A stretch of DNA of 64,000 nt from the NCBI GenBank assembly GCA_029946065.1, contig JAQSDU010000014.1, forward strand, positions 367,260 to 431,259, read 5' to 3'. The translations under genes and the position numbers were made by a program. The notes beneath the pieces were generated by a model. It searched no databases and was not told where the DNA came from. It saw only the letters and a program-made list of their open reading frames with translations. Every line of letters starts with the position of its first letter. The first letter of the stretch is position 1. Below, in pieces: positions 9,003 to 17,811 of this stretch. The DNA is from Flavobacterium sp. Its GTDB lineage: Bacteria > Bacteroidota > Bacteroidia > Flavobacteriales > Flavobacteriaceae.

Positions 9003-9499
9003 TTAGGGAATCTGTAAGTACTGTGCTAAAAGTCCCGTCGACATTGTGATTCTGAAACTCAAAAATGTTCCGATCAATACATATTCTGTCAGCTTTCGCT
9101 CTTTCGCTTCCATCAAATCACCAAAACGAAATATTGATTTCGCACCCAAAAGAAAACCAATCGCTTCGAAATGTCACGTAAGGATGAGACAAAAAACAAA
9201 AAGACGCTCCAAAACACCAATATAATTTCTGGCATTTTGCAAAGAACTTTCGCCTCCCGATTTATTTTAAGGCGTCCATACTGAAATCAGATTTTAACAA
9301 GAATGGAAGTGGGTTTTGTGAGCAGTATTATGCCTGTAATGGGTATCTAATATTCACTTCGTATTCTTGTAAATTCAAATTCCCAATGCGCATAATATAC
9401 CGTAATTCCTATTAAAGACAGTAGGTGCAATATTTGACCTGCGATAAACCAACTGTGTTTTGTTTTGGCTTCTTGATAGTAAAGTTTTAAAAAATCGAT
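9003..9499 (-). pseudogene. Decayed DUF3307 membrane protein gene
   Basis: Reading the reverse strand gives two segments of a DUF3307 protein in different frames. The upstream piece (9350-9499) encodes IDFLKLYYQEAKTKH, then AGQILHLLSLIG. The downstream piece (about 9003-9245) encodes LQNARNYIGVLERLFVF, then a TGA stop at 9174-9176, then EAIGFLLGAKSIFRFGD and RKLTEYVLIGTFLSF. So there is at least one frameshift, one nonsense codon and missing middle sequence. In intact relatives, as I recall, this gene follows a SatD-family gene, which matches the fragment just upstream. Confidence 0.8.
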
Positions 9500-9521
9500 G
9501 GTGCCTCAGGATTCTTTATTT

Positions 9522-9665
9522 CTAACTGGATGCATCGCCGCGATAGATTTCCCATGCTTTAGAAGATTTCTCCATGGTGCCTAAAATTTGTTTAAGTCTG
9601 TCAATCCATACCCTAGTGACTGATTTTCGCGATTTTGTGATGTCGCCTGTAATGATACCTGTCAT
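9522..9665 (-). pseudogene. Truncated SatD-family gene
   Basis: From an ATG at 9665 the frame reads MTGIITGDITKSRK, then a WIDRLKQILG helix and WEIYRGD, then stops after 47 residues. This is the N-terminal signature of SatD-family proteins, which are usually around 200 residues. The remainder has been deleted and the sequence passes directly into the DUF3307 remnant. It lies in the expected order for a SatD-DUF3307 operon. A short product could still be made, but it would lack most of the domain. Confidence 0.7.
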
Positions 9666-9792
9666 AATTAAATATAAATTGAAATATACTATTAAATATA
9701 TATTACCAAATTGTGTAATATTTTTGTTTATAGACACTAAAAACAATAGTTTTTATTATTGCAAACGATTTCGCTAAAATCTAATACTTTCC

Positions 9793-9800
9793 TATATTTG
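9793..9800 (+). promoter_or_regulatory. Putative -7 box of the HMG-CoA lyase gene
   Basis: TATATTTG fits TAnnTTTG and is followed 8 nt later by the ATG at 9809. A TTTC at about -33 spacing is a weak partner. The mRNA leader would be only a few nucleotides. Confidence 0.5.
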
Positions 9801-9808
9801 AACTTGCT

Positions 9809-10672
9809 ATGGAGCCAATAAAAATTATAGAATGTCCGCGAGATGCTATGCAAGGTATAAAGCCATTTATTCCGACGGAAAGAAAGGCTGCATATATACA
9901 ATCGCTGTTGCGCGTCGGTTTTGACACCCTAGACTTTGGTAGTTTTGTTTCGCCGAAAGCCATTCCGCAAATGCAGGATACTGCCGAATTGTTGGCACAA
10001 CTCGATTTGTCACAAACTAAAAGTAAATTACTAGCGATAATCGCCAATACACAAGGTGCAATAACGGCTTCAGTACACAAAGAAATTCAATATTTGGGCT
10101 TTCCCTTTTCTATTTCCGAGAATTTTCAAATGCGAAATACCCATAAAACCATTGCCGAATCGCTAATTACATTGGAAGAAATTCTTGAAATTGCCGATAA
10201 GACCAATAAAGAAGTCGTTGCTTATCTTTCAATGGGTTTCGGAAATCCGTATGGTGATCCATGGAATGTAGCCATCGTTGGCGAATGGACCGAAAAATTA
10301 TCAGATATGGGCGTAAAAATACTTTCATTGTCAGATACCATCGGAAGTTCAACACCGGATGTCATCGATTATCTATTTTCTAATTTAATTCCGAAATACC
10401 CAAAAATCGAATTCGGGGCGCATTTGCATACCACAGCCGAACAATGGTTCGAAAAAACAGATGCCGCGTATAAAGCAGGCTGTCGCAGGTTCGACGGTGC
10501 TATTCAAGGATTTGGTGGCTGCCCAATGGCGAAAGATGAATTGACAGGAAACATGCCTACGGAAAAATTACTATCCTATTTCACTGCACAAAAAGAAAGC
10601 ACGGGCACCAGCCCAATGAGTTTTGAAAGCGCTTATAACGAAGCGACGAAATTATTTAGTGAATTTCATTAA
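9809..10672 (+). CDS. mvaB: Hydroxymethylglutaryl-CoA lyase
   Basis: This enzyme of the DRE-TIM metallolyase family cleaves HMG-CoA to acetyl-CoA and acetoacetate, the last step of leucine degradation. The 287-residue protein begins with IIECPRDAMQGI (catalytic Arg and metal Asp), has the HLHTT metal-binding His pair around residue 210 and the active-site Cys loop GFGGCPMA near residue 237. The usual first residue of the DRE motif is replaced (CPRD for D/G-PRD), as in other bacterial HMG-CoA lyases. Its 3' end overlaps that of the convergent MBL gene by 4 nt. No other leucine-catabolic genes are adjacent. Confidence 0.93.
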   Translation: MEPIKIIECPRDAMQGIKPFIPTERKAAYIQSLLRVGFDTLDFGSFVSPKAIPQMQDTAELLAQLDLSQTKSKLLAIIANTQGAITASVHKEIQYLGFPFSISENFQMRNTHKTIAESLITLEEILEIADKTNKEVVAYLSMGFGNPYGDPWNVAIVGEWTEKLSDMGVKILSLSDTIGSSTPDVIDYLFSNLIPKYPKIEFGAHLHTTAEQWFEKTDAAYKAGCRRFDGAIQGFGGCPMAKDELTGNMPTEKLLSYFTAQKESTGTSPMSFESAYNEATKLFSEFH

Positions 10673-11763
10673 TTAACCGTCAACCACCAACTTTCAGATT
10701 TTGGAAGACCATCAAGATTTGCTTTTTCACCGATCATAGGCGTAAGCAAAGGCAAATTTTCTCTTTTGGCAGCTTCCGTAACATTTTTTATAGGTTCATC
10801 CCAGTCGTGGTTTGCCAATGCAAATTTACCCCAATGCACCGGCATCAGGTTTTTTGCATTCAGGTTTTTCGCAGCAGAAAGCATTTCGTTAGGCATCAAA
10901 TGAATGTATTTCCAACTTTCATTGTATTGTCCACATTCTAAAATGGCAAGGTCAAAAGGGCCAAATTCTTTCCCGATGGCTTCAAAATGAGAATCAAAGC
11001 CACTGTCGCCACCTAAAAACAGTTTTCTGTTTGGTGTTTGAAGCACAAATGAAAGCCAAATCGCCTTATTTCTTTTGAATCCTCTTCCCGAAAAATGTCT
11101 TGCCGGTGTAGTGTTTACCAAAAATCCATCTCCTAAATCAAGTGATTCATTCCAGTCTTTCTCGAAGATAATCGCTGCCTCATAACCCCAAAATTCCAAA
11201 TGCGCACCAGTCCCCAAACCGGTGATAACTTTTTTGATTTTCGGTTTTAATTGTAAAACGGTTTCATAGTCCAAATGATCCCAATGGTCGTGCGAAAGGA
11301 ACAGAAAATCAATTTCGGGAATATCGGAAGCGGCGTAAACATCACTTCCCGGAAAACTGCGCGTAGTAGCTTTTATAGGCGATGCAGCACCACTAAAAAC
11401 GGGGTCAACCAATATTTTCTTTCCATCAACTTGCATAAAATAGGACGAATGTCCGAACCAAACCAATACATTTTCATCAGGCAGTAAAGCGTGTAAATTG
11501 GCTTTCTGAGAAGGCAACACGGCTGCAGGTTTATTGCGTTTGCTTTTTTCAAACAGCACTTTTTTAATGACTTTTAAATACGTTTCTCCTTCTGTCAAAT
11601 CAGGTGTAAAGCTCAGGTTTTGAAATTTTTCATCGCGATAATTAGGTGATTTTCTTATGATTTCAAGCCTTTCACCTGAAGGCATCTTTCCAAATTTAGG
11701 CTGGTTTATAAACAGAAAGACAGCTACAATAAAAAGCAGCAAAATGGATAATGCAATGATCAT
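10669..11763 (-). CDS. MBL-fold metallohydrolase, NAPE-PLD/UlaG-like
   Basis: A 364-residue metallo-beta-lactamase-fold enzyme with one N-terminal transmembrane helix (residues 2-17), so it is probably membrane-tethered. The zinc motif SHDHWDHLD is intact, with further ligands in ARHFSGRG, GGDSGFD and PVHWGKF. The pattern, with an N-terminal segment of about 100 residues before ILVDPVFS, resembles the N-acyl-phosphatidylethanolamine phospholipase D branch. Its true substrate is unknown. A TACTTTTG -7 box (11786-11793) with TTG 17 nt further upstream precedes the ATG. Confidence 0.9.
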   Translation of the reverse strand: MIIALSILLLFIVAVFLFINQPKFGKMPSGERLEIIRKSPNYRDEKFQNLSFTPDLTEGETYLKVIKKVLFEKSKRNKPAAVLPSQKANLHALLPDENVLVWFGHSSYFMQVDGKKILVDPVFSGAASPIKATTRSFPGSDVYAASDIPEIDFLFLSHDHWDHLDYETVLQLKPKIKKVITGLGTGAHLEFWGYEAAIIFEKDWNESLDLGDGFLVNTTPARHFSGRGFKRNKAIWLSFVLQTPNRKLFLGGDSGFDSHFEAIGKEFGPFDLAILECGQYNESWKYIHLMPNEMLSAAKNLNAKNLMPVHWGKFALANHDWDEPIKNVTEAAKRENLPLLTPMIGEKANLDGLPKSESWWLTVN

Positions 11764-11889
11764 GTGTAACTATTTTTTGATTAAGCAAAAGTAACTCATT
11801 GCTAAATTCACAATTTGTTTTTAACTTAATTTTTTGAAGCTTTCGGGTTTTTCGCTATCATATCTTTATAACTAATGAGTTATTTTTTT

Positions 11890-12205
11890 CGCCACAGATT
11901 CACAGATTTAGGAAATTATATTATTTTTTATTAGCTGTTGGGTCTAATTCAATTCAAATTGTTTTAACGTTTATTCTTTTCAAAATCCGTGCAAATCTGC
12001 GATTATCCGCAGCATCTGCGTCCCAATCTTTTGTAGTAATTGGAACGCGGATTATACAGATTTACACGGATGACCGCCGATTGATATGGTCAATATTAAT
12101 TATATTCAATGGTTTAATTAACCACCTCGAACGGGATTTTCAAAGGTTTAGGTCTAGTAATAATAGAAAATCAGCTTTTCGTGAGAAAAATCTGTGAATT
12201 GGTGG
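11890..12205. repeat. Large nested inverted repeat in 545-bp intergenic region
   Basis: The interval between the MBL gene and guaB holds no gene. Outer arms CCACAGATTCACAGATTT (11892-11909) and AAATCTGTGAATTGGTGG (12188-12205) are complementary except for a few bases. Inside, ATCCGTGCAAATCTGCGATT (from 11985) pairs with a right arm ending ATACAGATTTACACGGAT (to 12071). The whole could fold as a long branched hairpin. It ends about 40 bp before the guaB promoter. Confidence 0.65.
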
Positions 12206-12246
12206 TTTTTTAAACTCGTTCTTCTCCTACTTTATATTCCCTAATC

Positions 12247-12278
12247 TTTGAATTTTTCAATCCAATTCATTATATTTG
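12247..12278 (+). promoter_or_regulatory. guaB promoter (TTTG-N20-TATATTTG)
   Basis: TTTG at 12247-12250 and TATATTTG at 12271-12278 are separated by 20 nt, matching the Bacteroidota -33/-7 consensus. Transcription would begin near 12284, about 25 nt before the ATG. Confidence 0.75.
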
Positions 12279-12308
12279 CACGCAATTTAACTACAACTAC
12301 AAATTGCA

Positions 12309-13781
12309 ATGATCGCACACAACTCCAAGATTATCGGTGAAGGATTAACTTACGATGATGTACTCCTGGTTCCCAATTATTCAAATGTGTTGCCACGGGA
12401 AGTTAGCATTCAATCAAAATTTTCTAGAAACATTACTTTAAACGTTCCAATCGTTTCTGCGGCCATGGATACTGTTACCGAAAGTGCTATGGCAATTGCA
12501 ATGGCGCAGGAAGGCGGCATCGGCGTTTTGCATAAGAACATGACCATCGAGCAGCAAGCAGCAAAAGTACGCAAGGTGAAACGCGCCGAATCAGGCATGA
12601 TAATCGATCCAGTAACTTTGCCCATGACTTCAAAAGTGTCTGATGCGAAAGCGGCGATGAAAGAATTTGGCATCGGCGGAATTCCAATTGTTGATGAAAA
12701 TAGAATTTTAAAAGGCATCGTTACGAATCGTGATTTGCGCTTTGAAAAAAACAATTCTCGTCCGATAATCGAAGTCATGACAAGCCAAAATCTTGTGACT
12801 GTTGCTGAAGGTACTTCACTTGAAGAAGCGGAAGTAATTTTACAAGGTCATAAAATCGAAAAATTACCGGTTGTAAATGCTAGTTATGAACTTGTCGGGC
12901 TTATTACTTTCCGCGATATTACTAAGCTTACACAAAAACCAATTGCAAACAAAGACGTTTACGGACGTTTGCGTGTCGCAGCAGCCATTGGCGTTACAGG
13001 AGATGCTGTACAAAGAGCAGAAGCGCTTGTGAATGCTGGTGTTGATGCAATTATAATCGATACGGCACACGGACATACGGAAGGTGTTGTCAATGTATTA
13101 AAAGAAGTAAAAAATAAATTCCCGCAAATCGATGTGATTGTTGGCAATATCGCCACTGCCGAAGCTGCTAAGTTTTTAGTTGCCAATGGTGCTGATGGTG
13201 TAAAAGTCGGAATCGGCCCAGGTTCAATCTGTACAACACGTATTGTTGCCGGCGTTGGTTTTCCTCAATTTTCTGCTGTTCTCGAAGTAGCGGCGGCTAT
13301 AAAAGGAACCGGAGTTCCTGTAATTGCAGATGGTGGAATCCGATATACGGGCGATATTCCGAAAGCGATTGCTGCCGGAGCAGATTCAGTCATGATGGGA
13401 TCTTTGCTTGCTGGAACCAAAGAATCTCCGGGTGAAACCATCATTTTTGAGGGCAGAAAGTTCAAATCTTATCGTGGAATGGGTTCTGTAGAAGCCATGC
13501 AAGAAGGTTCCAAAGACCGCTATTTTCAGGATGTAGAAGATGACATCAAAAAACTCGTACCGGAAGGAATTGTTGGCCGTGTTCCTTATAAGGGCGAACT
13601 CAACGAAAGTATGCAACAATTCATCGGCGGTTTACGCGCTGGAATGGGCTATTGTGGTTCAAAAGATATTCCGACTTTACAAGAAACCGGACGTTTTGTT
13701 AGAATTACGTCGAGTGGGATTACCGAAAGCCATCCGCATAATGTAACGATTACAAAGGAAGCACCGAATTATTCTAGGTAG
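12309..13781 (+). CDS. guaB: Inosine-5'-monophosphate dehydrogenase
   Basis: GuaB oxidises IMP to XMP with NAD, the first committed step of GMP synthesis; GuaA, the next enzyme, is at 43193-44722. The 490-residue protein has the TIM barrel split by a pair of CBS domains at about residues 95-210, the GSICTTR active-site loop with catalytic Cys at residue 308, and the mobile flap with SKDRYFQD. The CBS pair is the usual nucleotide-sensing module. The ORF has its own promoter and appears monocistronic, facing the antiporter gene convergently across 78 bp. Confidence 0.98.
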   Translation: MIAHNSKIIGEGLTYDDVLLVPNYSNVLPREVSIQSKFSRNITLNVPIVSAAMDTVTESAMAIAMAQEGGIGVLHKNMTIEQQAAKVRKVKRAESGMIIDPVTLPMTSKVSDAKAAMKEFGIGGIPIVDENRILKGIVTNRDLRFEKNNSRPIIEVMTSQNLVTVAEGTSLEEAEVILQGHKIEKLPVVNASYELVGLITFRDITKLTQKPIANKDVYGRLRVAAAIGVTGDAVQRAEALVNAGVDAIIIDTAHGHTEGVVNVLKEVKNKFPQIDVIVGNIATAEAAKFLVANGADGVKVGIGPGSICTTRIVAGVGFPQFSAVLEVAAAIKGTGVPVIADGGIRYTGDIPKAIAAGADSVMMGSLLAGTKESPGETIIFEGRKFKSYRGMGSVEAMQEGSKDRYFQDVEDDIKKLVPEGIVGRVPYKGELNESMQQFIGGLRAGMGYCGSKDIPTLQETGRFVRITSSGITESHPHNVTITKEAPNYSR

Positions 13782-13785
13782 TCTT

Positions 13786-13850
13786 TGAGAACGCTTCGCT
13801 GTAAGATTATAAGAAATAGATTTCTATTTAATAGTCTTTCCGCGAAGCAG
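13786..13850. repeat. Intergenic hairpin repeat family B, copy 3
   Basis: TGAGAACGCTTCGCTGTAAG and ATTATAAG form the left arm. ATAGTCTTTCCGCGAAGCAG forms an imperfect right arm. Placed between the converging guaB and antiporter genes, it could terminate transcription from both sides. Confidence 0.6.
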
Positions 13851-13859
13851 TTTTATTTT

Positions 13860-16091
13860 TTACAGCTTCGCCAACAACTTCTTATCGCCAACAATCCATA
13901 GCGTATCGTCTTTTTCAAGAATCATTTGTGAATCAGGATTCAGGATACGTTTGCCTCTTCGTTCAATTCCGACGACCAAACCACTTGTTTTTTCCCGTAG
14001 TTGCGATTCACGGATGCTTTTCCCTATATATTCGTCGTTATTAAGGTCGAGTTGCTGTAAGACGATTTGTGGTTCGGCAGTTTTTGGCGGTACCGCCACT
14101 TCATGTTGGTGCAGATAGGCTTTAAATTCCTTGACTTGCGCATCGGTTCCAATCACGCAGATCTCATCCCCCGGAAATAATCTTTCGTTGCGGCTCGGAA
14201 TATTGATCGTGATTTCGCCTCTTTTTATAAATGCAATATTGATGCCCATTGTTTCTCGAATTTTCAATTCTTCAAGCGTTTGTCCGGCAATATTCGATTC
14301 TTTCGCAATGTCAAAAATACTCATGTGCCCTTCCCATGGCGTGAGGTCGCTACGACGTCTTTTGGCTTTTATGATTTCGCGTGCATTGAGATTTTTAAGA
14401 AAATGACTTTCGATTTTATGGTATTGGGCGTTGAGTCTTTTCGGAAAAATAATATAAACCGCAACTGCAATAATCAATGCGACAAAAGCGATTAATGGCG
14501 AGAAGAAACTGTTCAGTAAAAAACCGATGAATACCAAAGCTAGTAGCATTCTGAGCAAAATCATCATGATAATTGGACCGCGGTATTTGCGTTCCGACAT
14601 TAAAATTTCCACTTGCTGCATCGCAACACGGCGGAGCGATAGTGCCCAAAGAAACGGAGAGATAATCACGAGTGTAATCAAGGCAGCCAATCCGTGACCA
14701 AATTTTGAGCCTTCTACAAGTGGTAAAATGTATTTTGAGGAAAGTAAAATCAATGCGGAAATAATGACAGCATGTATCACAATCTGAATCAAATAAGCCC
14801 GTAAAACGATTTGCCAATTACTGACTGATTTTATCGCCTGTGCATTGGCGGCAAAACGTTCGATTTTTTTTACCCATTTTCTGGGCAATTTCTTTTCGAG
14901 ATAAATCGAAAATGGCGTTGACATTTTGACCATAAACGGGGTTGTAAACGTTGTCACAGCCGAAACCGCCACCACAATCGGATAAAGAAAATCGCTGGTG
15001 ACATTAAGCGTCATTCCCAAAGTTGCAATAATAAATGAAAATTCTCCAATTTGTGACAAACTCATTCCGGTTTGCACCGATTGCCGAAGCGGTTGTCCCG
15101 AAAGCAACGCACCGCCCGTGGCACTTACGGATTGTCCGATGATTGTTATCAAGGTCAAAATAGCGACAGGAATCGCATATACATATAAAGTATGCGGATT
15201 AATCAACATACCAACAGACACAAAAAATACAGCACCAAACAAGTCTTTTACGGGTTTTACGAGGTGTTCGATATGCTCCGCCTGTGTCGTTTCGGCAATA
15301 ATAGAACCCATGATAAAAGCACCTAAAGCCGGAGAAAACCCAACATTTGAAGCCAAGATTACCATCAATAAGCACAATGCTATTGAGATAATCAGCATCA
15401 TTTCGTCGGTAAGTAAATTTTTAGCTCTTTTGAGTAATGTTGGAATAAAAAAGATCCCACCGACAAACCAAATGGTTAAGAAAAAAACCAGTTTCAGTAC
15501 TGACATTACCAAATCGGTACCTGAAAATTGCTGGCTTACGGCAATTGTTGATAATAAAACCATCATCAAAATGGCCATAATATCCTGAACGATAAGCGCA
15601 CCGATAACATTCCCAGCAAATTTTTGCGCCTTGACACCGAGTTCGTCAAAAGTTTTAAGAATGATTGTCGTGGAAGAAATAGAGAGGATTACACCCAAAA
15701 AAATGCAATCCATATTCTCCCAACCCAAGCATTTTCCGGCGATAAAACCGAGAAAAACCATAACAACAATTTGTGTGAAAGCGGTTATTGATGCGGTGCC
15801 ACCCACCTTCATTAACTTTTTGAAGCTGAATTCGAGTCCAAGACTGAATAGCAAAAATATGACGCCAATTTCTGCCCAGACTTCCACACTTTTTATGTCT
15901 TTCACCGACGGAAAAAAATAAAAATGGTTACCCGCTAAAAAACCTGCAATAAGATAACCTAAAACCAGTGGTTGCTTGATTTTCTTAAATAACAATACGG
16001 CAACGCCTGCTGTTAACAAGATCAATCCCAAATCGCTGATCAAAGGTTCCAGATGATGTGCGGCTGCTGTTGCTGTTGTTTCGACACTCAT
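13860..16091 (-). CDS. CPA2-family cation:proton antiporter with two RCK_C domains
   Basis: A 743-residue inner-membrane protein. Residues 20-400 form the about 12-helix Na+/H+ exchanger (KefB-type) domain, with SLGLEFSFKKL and SPALGAFIMGSIIAET. A second membrane segment (residues 430-560) precedes two C-terminal RCK_C (TrkA-C) domains, around 590-665 and 675-743. A nucleotide-binding RCK_N is not evident between them. The probable role is K+ or Na+ efflux coupled to proton entry. No KefF/KefG-type ancillary subunit is adjacent. It is read from the reverse strand after pepT but separated from it by a hairpin. Confidence 0.93.
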   Translation of the reverse strand: MSVETTATAAAHHLEPLISDLGLILLTAGVAVLLFKKIKQPLVLGYLIAGFLAGNHFYFFPSVKDIKSVEVWAEIGVIFLLFSLGLEFSFKKLMKVGGTASITAFTQIVVMVFLGFIAGKCLGWENMDCIFLGVILSISSTTIILKTFDELGVKAQKFAGNVIGALIVQDIMAILMMVLLSTIAVSQQFSGTDLVMSVLKLVFFLTIWFVGGIFFIPTLLKRAKNLLTDEMMLIISIALCLLMVILASNVGFSPALGAFIMGSIIAETTQAEHIEHLVKPVKDLFGAVFFVSVGMLINPHTLYVYAIPVAILTLITIIGQSVSATGGALLSGQPLRQSVQTGMSLSQIGEFSFIIATLGMTLNVTSDFLYPIVVAVSAVTTFTTPFMVKMSTPFSIYLEKKLPRKWVKKIERFAANAQAIKSVSNWQIVLRAYLIQIVIHAVIISALILLSSKYILPLVEGSKFGHGLAALITLVIISPFLWALSLRRVAMQQVEILMSERKYRGPIIMMILLRMLLALVFIGFLLNSFFSPLIAFVALIIAVAVYIIFPKRLNAQYHKIESHFLKNLNAREIIKAKRRRSDLTPWEGHMSIFDIAKESNIAGQTLEELKIRETMGINIAFIKRGEITINIPSRNERLFPGDEICVIGTDAQVKEFKAYLHQHEVAVPPKTAEPQIVLQQLDLNNDEYIGKSIRESQLREKTSGLVVGIERRGKRILNPDSQMILEKDDTLWIVGDKKLLAKL

Positions 16092-16212
16092 AAATTTTTC
16101 TCATTTGTGGGAAGATAAGAAAAAATGATGGAATTTAAAATCAAAAGACAACGTGACTGCCCATTTTAACCTTTAATTAATAGTATCTGAGAAGTATTTT
16201 CTTCAAATAAAC

Positions 16213-16274
16213 AAACCTTTAAAAGTAAGGCTCATTGCGTAATTATACACAATAGGCCTTAGTCTTGAAGGTTT
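16213..16274 (-). terminator. Hairpin between pepT and the antiporter gene
   Basis: Two 25-bp arms (16213-16237 and 16250-16274), starting AAACCTT on the left and ending AAGGTTT on the right, pair with five mismatches around a 12-nt loop. The position, 11 bp past the pepT stop codon, fits a terminator for pepT. There is no strong U-tract, so this is a structural call. Confidence 0.55.
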
Positions 16275-16284
16275 AATGCTACCC

Positions 16285-17559
16285 TTATTTTTTTTTATGC
16301 TTGCTTTCTTTTTTGGAAAAATCGGTTGTAGCTGTCAATTCCGCAATTTTCACAATCACATCAATTGCTTTTTTCATACTTTCAACAGGAACATATTCAT
16401 ATTTCCCATGGAAATTATGCCCACCCGCAAAAATATTCGGACAAGGCAACCCCATATACGACAATCTGCATCCATCAGTACCACCGCGAATAGGCTTTAT
16501 CAATGGCTTAATACCCAATTCTTTCATCGCTGTTTCCGCCAAATCAACAATATATTTAACCGGCTCTACCATTTCCTTCATATTGTAATATTGGTCTTTT
16601 ATCTCCGCAATCACAATGTCTTCGCCAAATTGTTTCGCAAATTTCTTGTTGATTTTTTTGGTAATTTTATGTAGTAATTCTTTGCGCTCCTTGAATTTCT
16701 TCGCACTGTGATCGCGAACAATCAGTTCCAAAACTGTTTCTTCGAGGCTTCCTTTTAAGCCCGTTACATGAAAAAATCCTTCGTAACCTTTGGTTTCTTG
16801 CGGAATTTCGTGCTTCGGTAATTCGTTGATAAAATCGTTCGCAATCAACATCGAGTTAATCATTTTGCCTTTCGCATAACCAGGATGCACGCTTTTTCCT
16901 TTGAACGTAATTTTCGCCCCTGCAGCATTGAAATTCTCATATTCAAGCTCGCCAATTTGACTTCCATCCATCGTATAAGCCCATTGTGCTCCAAATTTTT
17001 CCACATCAAATAAATCGGCACCACGACCAATTTCTTCGTCAGGCGTAAAACCCACGCGTATTTTTCCGTGTTTGATATCGGGATTTTTAACTAAGAATTC
17101 CATCGCCGAAACGATTTCAGTCAATCCAGCTTTGTCATCGGCACCGAGCAAAGTCGTTCCGTCGGTAACGATTAAAGTTTGGCCTTCATACAAAAGCAAA
17201 TCTTTGAAATAATTCGGAGAAAGGATGATGTTTTTCTCGGCATTGAGCATAATATCGCCACCGTCATAATTGGAAACGACTCTTGGTTTCACGTCAGCAC
17301 CTTTAAAATCTGGCGATGTATCATAATGAGAAACAAATCCAATAGTCGGAACTTCGTGGTTGATATTCGATGCCAAAGTGCCCATTACGTAACCATTTTT
17401 ATCTATGGTCACTTCGGTCAGCCCAATAGATGTGAGCTCCTTTACCAGTAATTTGGCTAATACGAGTTGTTTTTTAGTACTTGGCGTTGTCGTTGAATTT
17501 GCATCAGATTCGGTGTCAATAGTGACATAACTGATGAAGCGGTCTATAATGTGTTGCAT
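16285..17559 (-). CDS. pepT: Peptidase T (tripeptide aminopeptidase)
   Basis: PepT is a cytoplasmic M20-family dizinc aminopeptidase that releases N-terminal residues from tripeptides. Metal and catalytic motifs are present: FVSHYDTSPD (His ligand), GADDKAGL (bridging Asp), TPDEEIGRG (catalytic and ligand Glu), DGSQIGE and the final GGHNFHGKYE. At 424 residues the length is slightly above the usual 405-410 because of a Lys-rich tail (KKESKHKKK). I start at ATG 17559 (MQHIIDRF); the GTG five codons upstream overlaps the TACATTTG promoter box at 17574-17581 and is unlikely. Confidence 0.96.
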   Translation of the reverse strand: MQHIIDRFISYVTIDTESDANSTTTPSTKKQLVLAKLLVKELTSIGLTEVTIDKNGYVMGTLASNINHEVPTIGFVSHYDTSPDFKGADVKPRVVSNYDGGDIMLNAEKNIILSPNYFKDLLLYEGQTLIVTDGTTLLGADDKAGLTEIVSAMEFLVKNPDIKHGKIRVGFTPDEEIGRGADLFDVEKFGAQWAYTMDGSQIGELEYENFNAAGAKITFKGKSVHPGYAKGKMINSMLIANDFINELPKHEIPQETKGYEGFFHVTGLKGSLEETVLELIVRDHSAKKFKERKELLHKITKKINKKFAKQFGEDIVIAEIKDQYYNMKEMVEPVKYIVDLAETAMKELGIKPLIKPIRGGTDGCRLSYMGLPCPNIFAGGHNFHGKYEYVPVESMKKAIDVIVKIAELTATTDFSKKESKHKKK

Positions 17560-17626
17560 GGCTTTAGTTTTCACAAATGTACAAATTCAGTCGGTTTTCG
17601 CTTGTTTTTTCGCGCTTTTTATGAAG

Positions 17627-17803
17627 CTATTCCCGCTGTCCATTCCAAGTCCTCACCAATAAATGTGTTTTTTCAGGCACAAAAAGAGCTTCCGTTGGTC
17701 GCTTTTTTCCGCTAGCAAAAACTACATTTATTGCTTCCGGGCTTTCCATTGCCATCGTGGCTAAAAATCGGTCATCTATAACAATATCAGAGCATTTGGT
17801 TGA
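17627..17803 (-). pseudogene. Unrecognised short reading frame, probable gene remnant
   Basis: Between the SLATT gene and pepT the reverse strand has an open stretch of 58 codons with protein-like composition (for example DDRFLATMAMESPEAINVVF and KTHLLVRTWNGQRE). It has no start codon at its upstream end and begins right after a stop. I do not recognise the family. It may be the C-terminal end of a deleted gene. An internal ATG could make a product of about 45 residues. Confidence 0.35.
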
Positions 17804-17811
17804 CTAATAAA

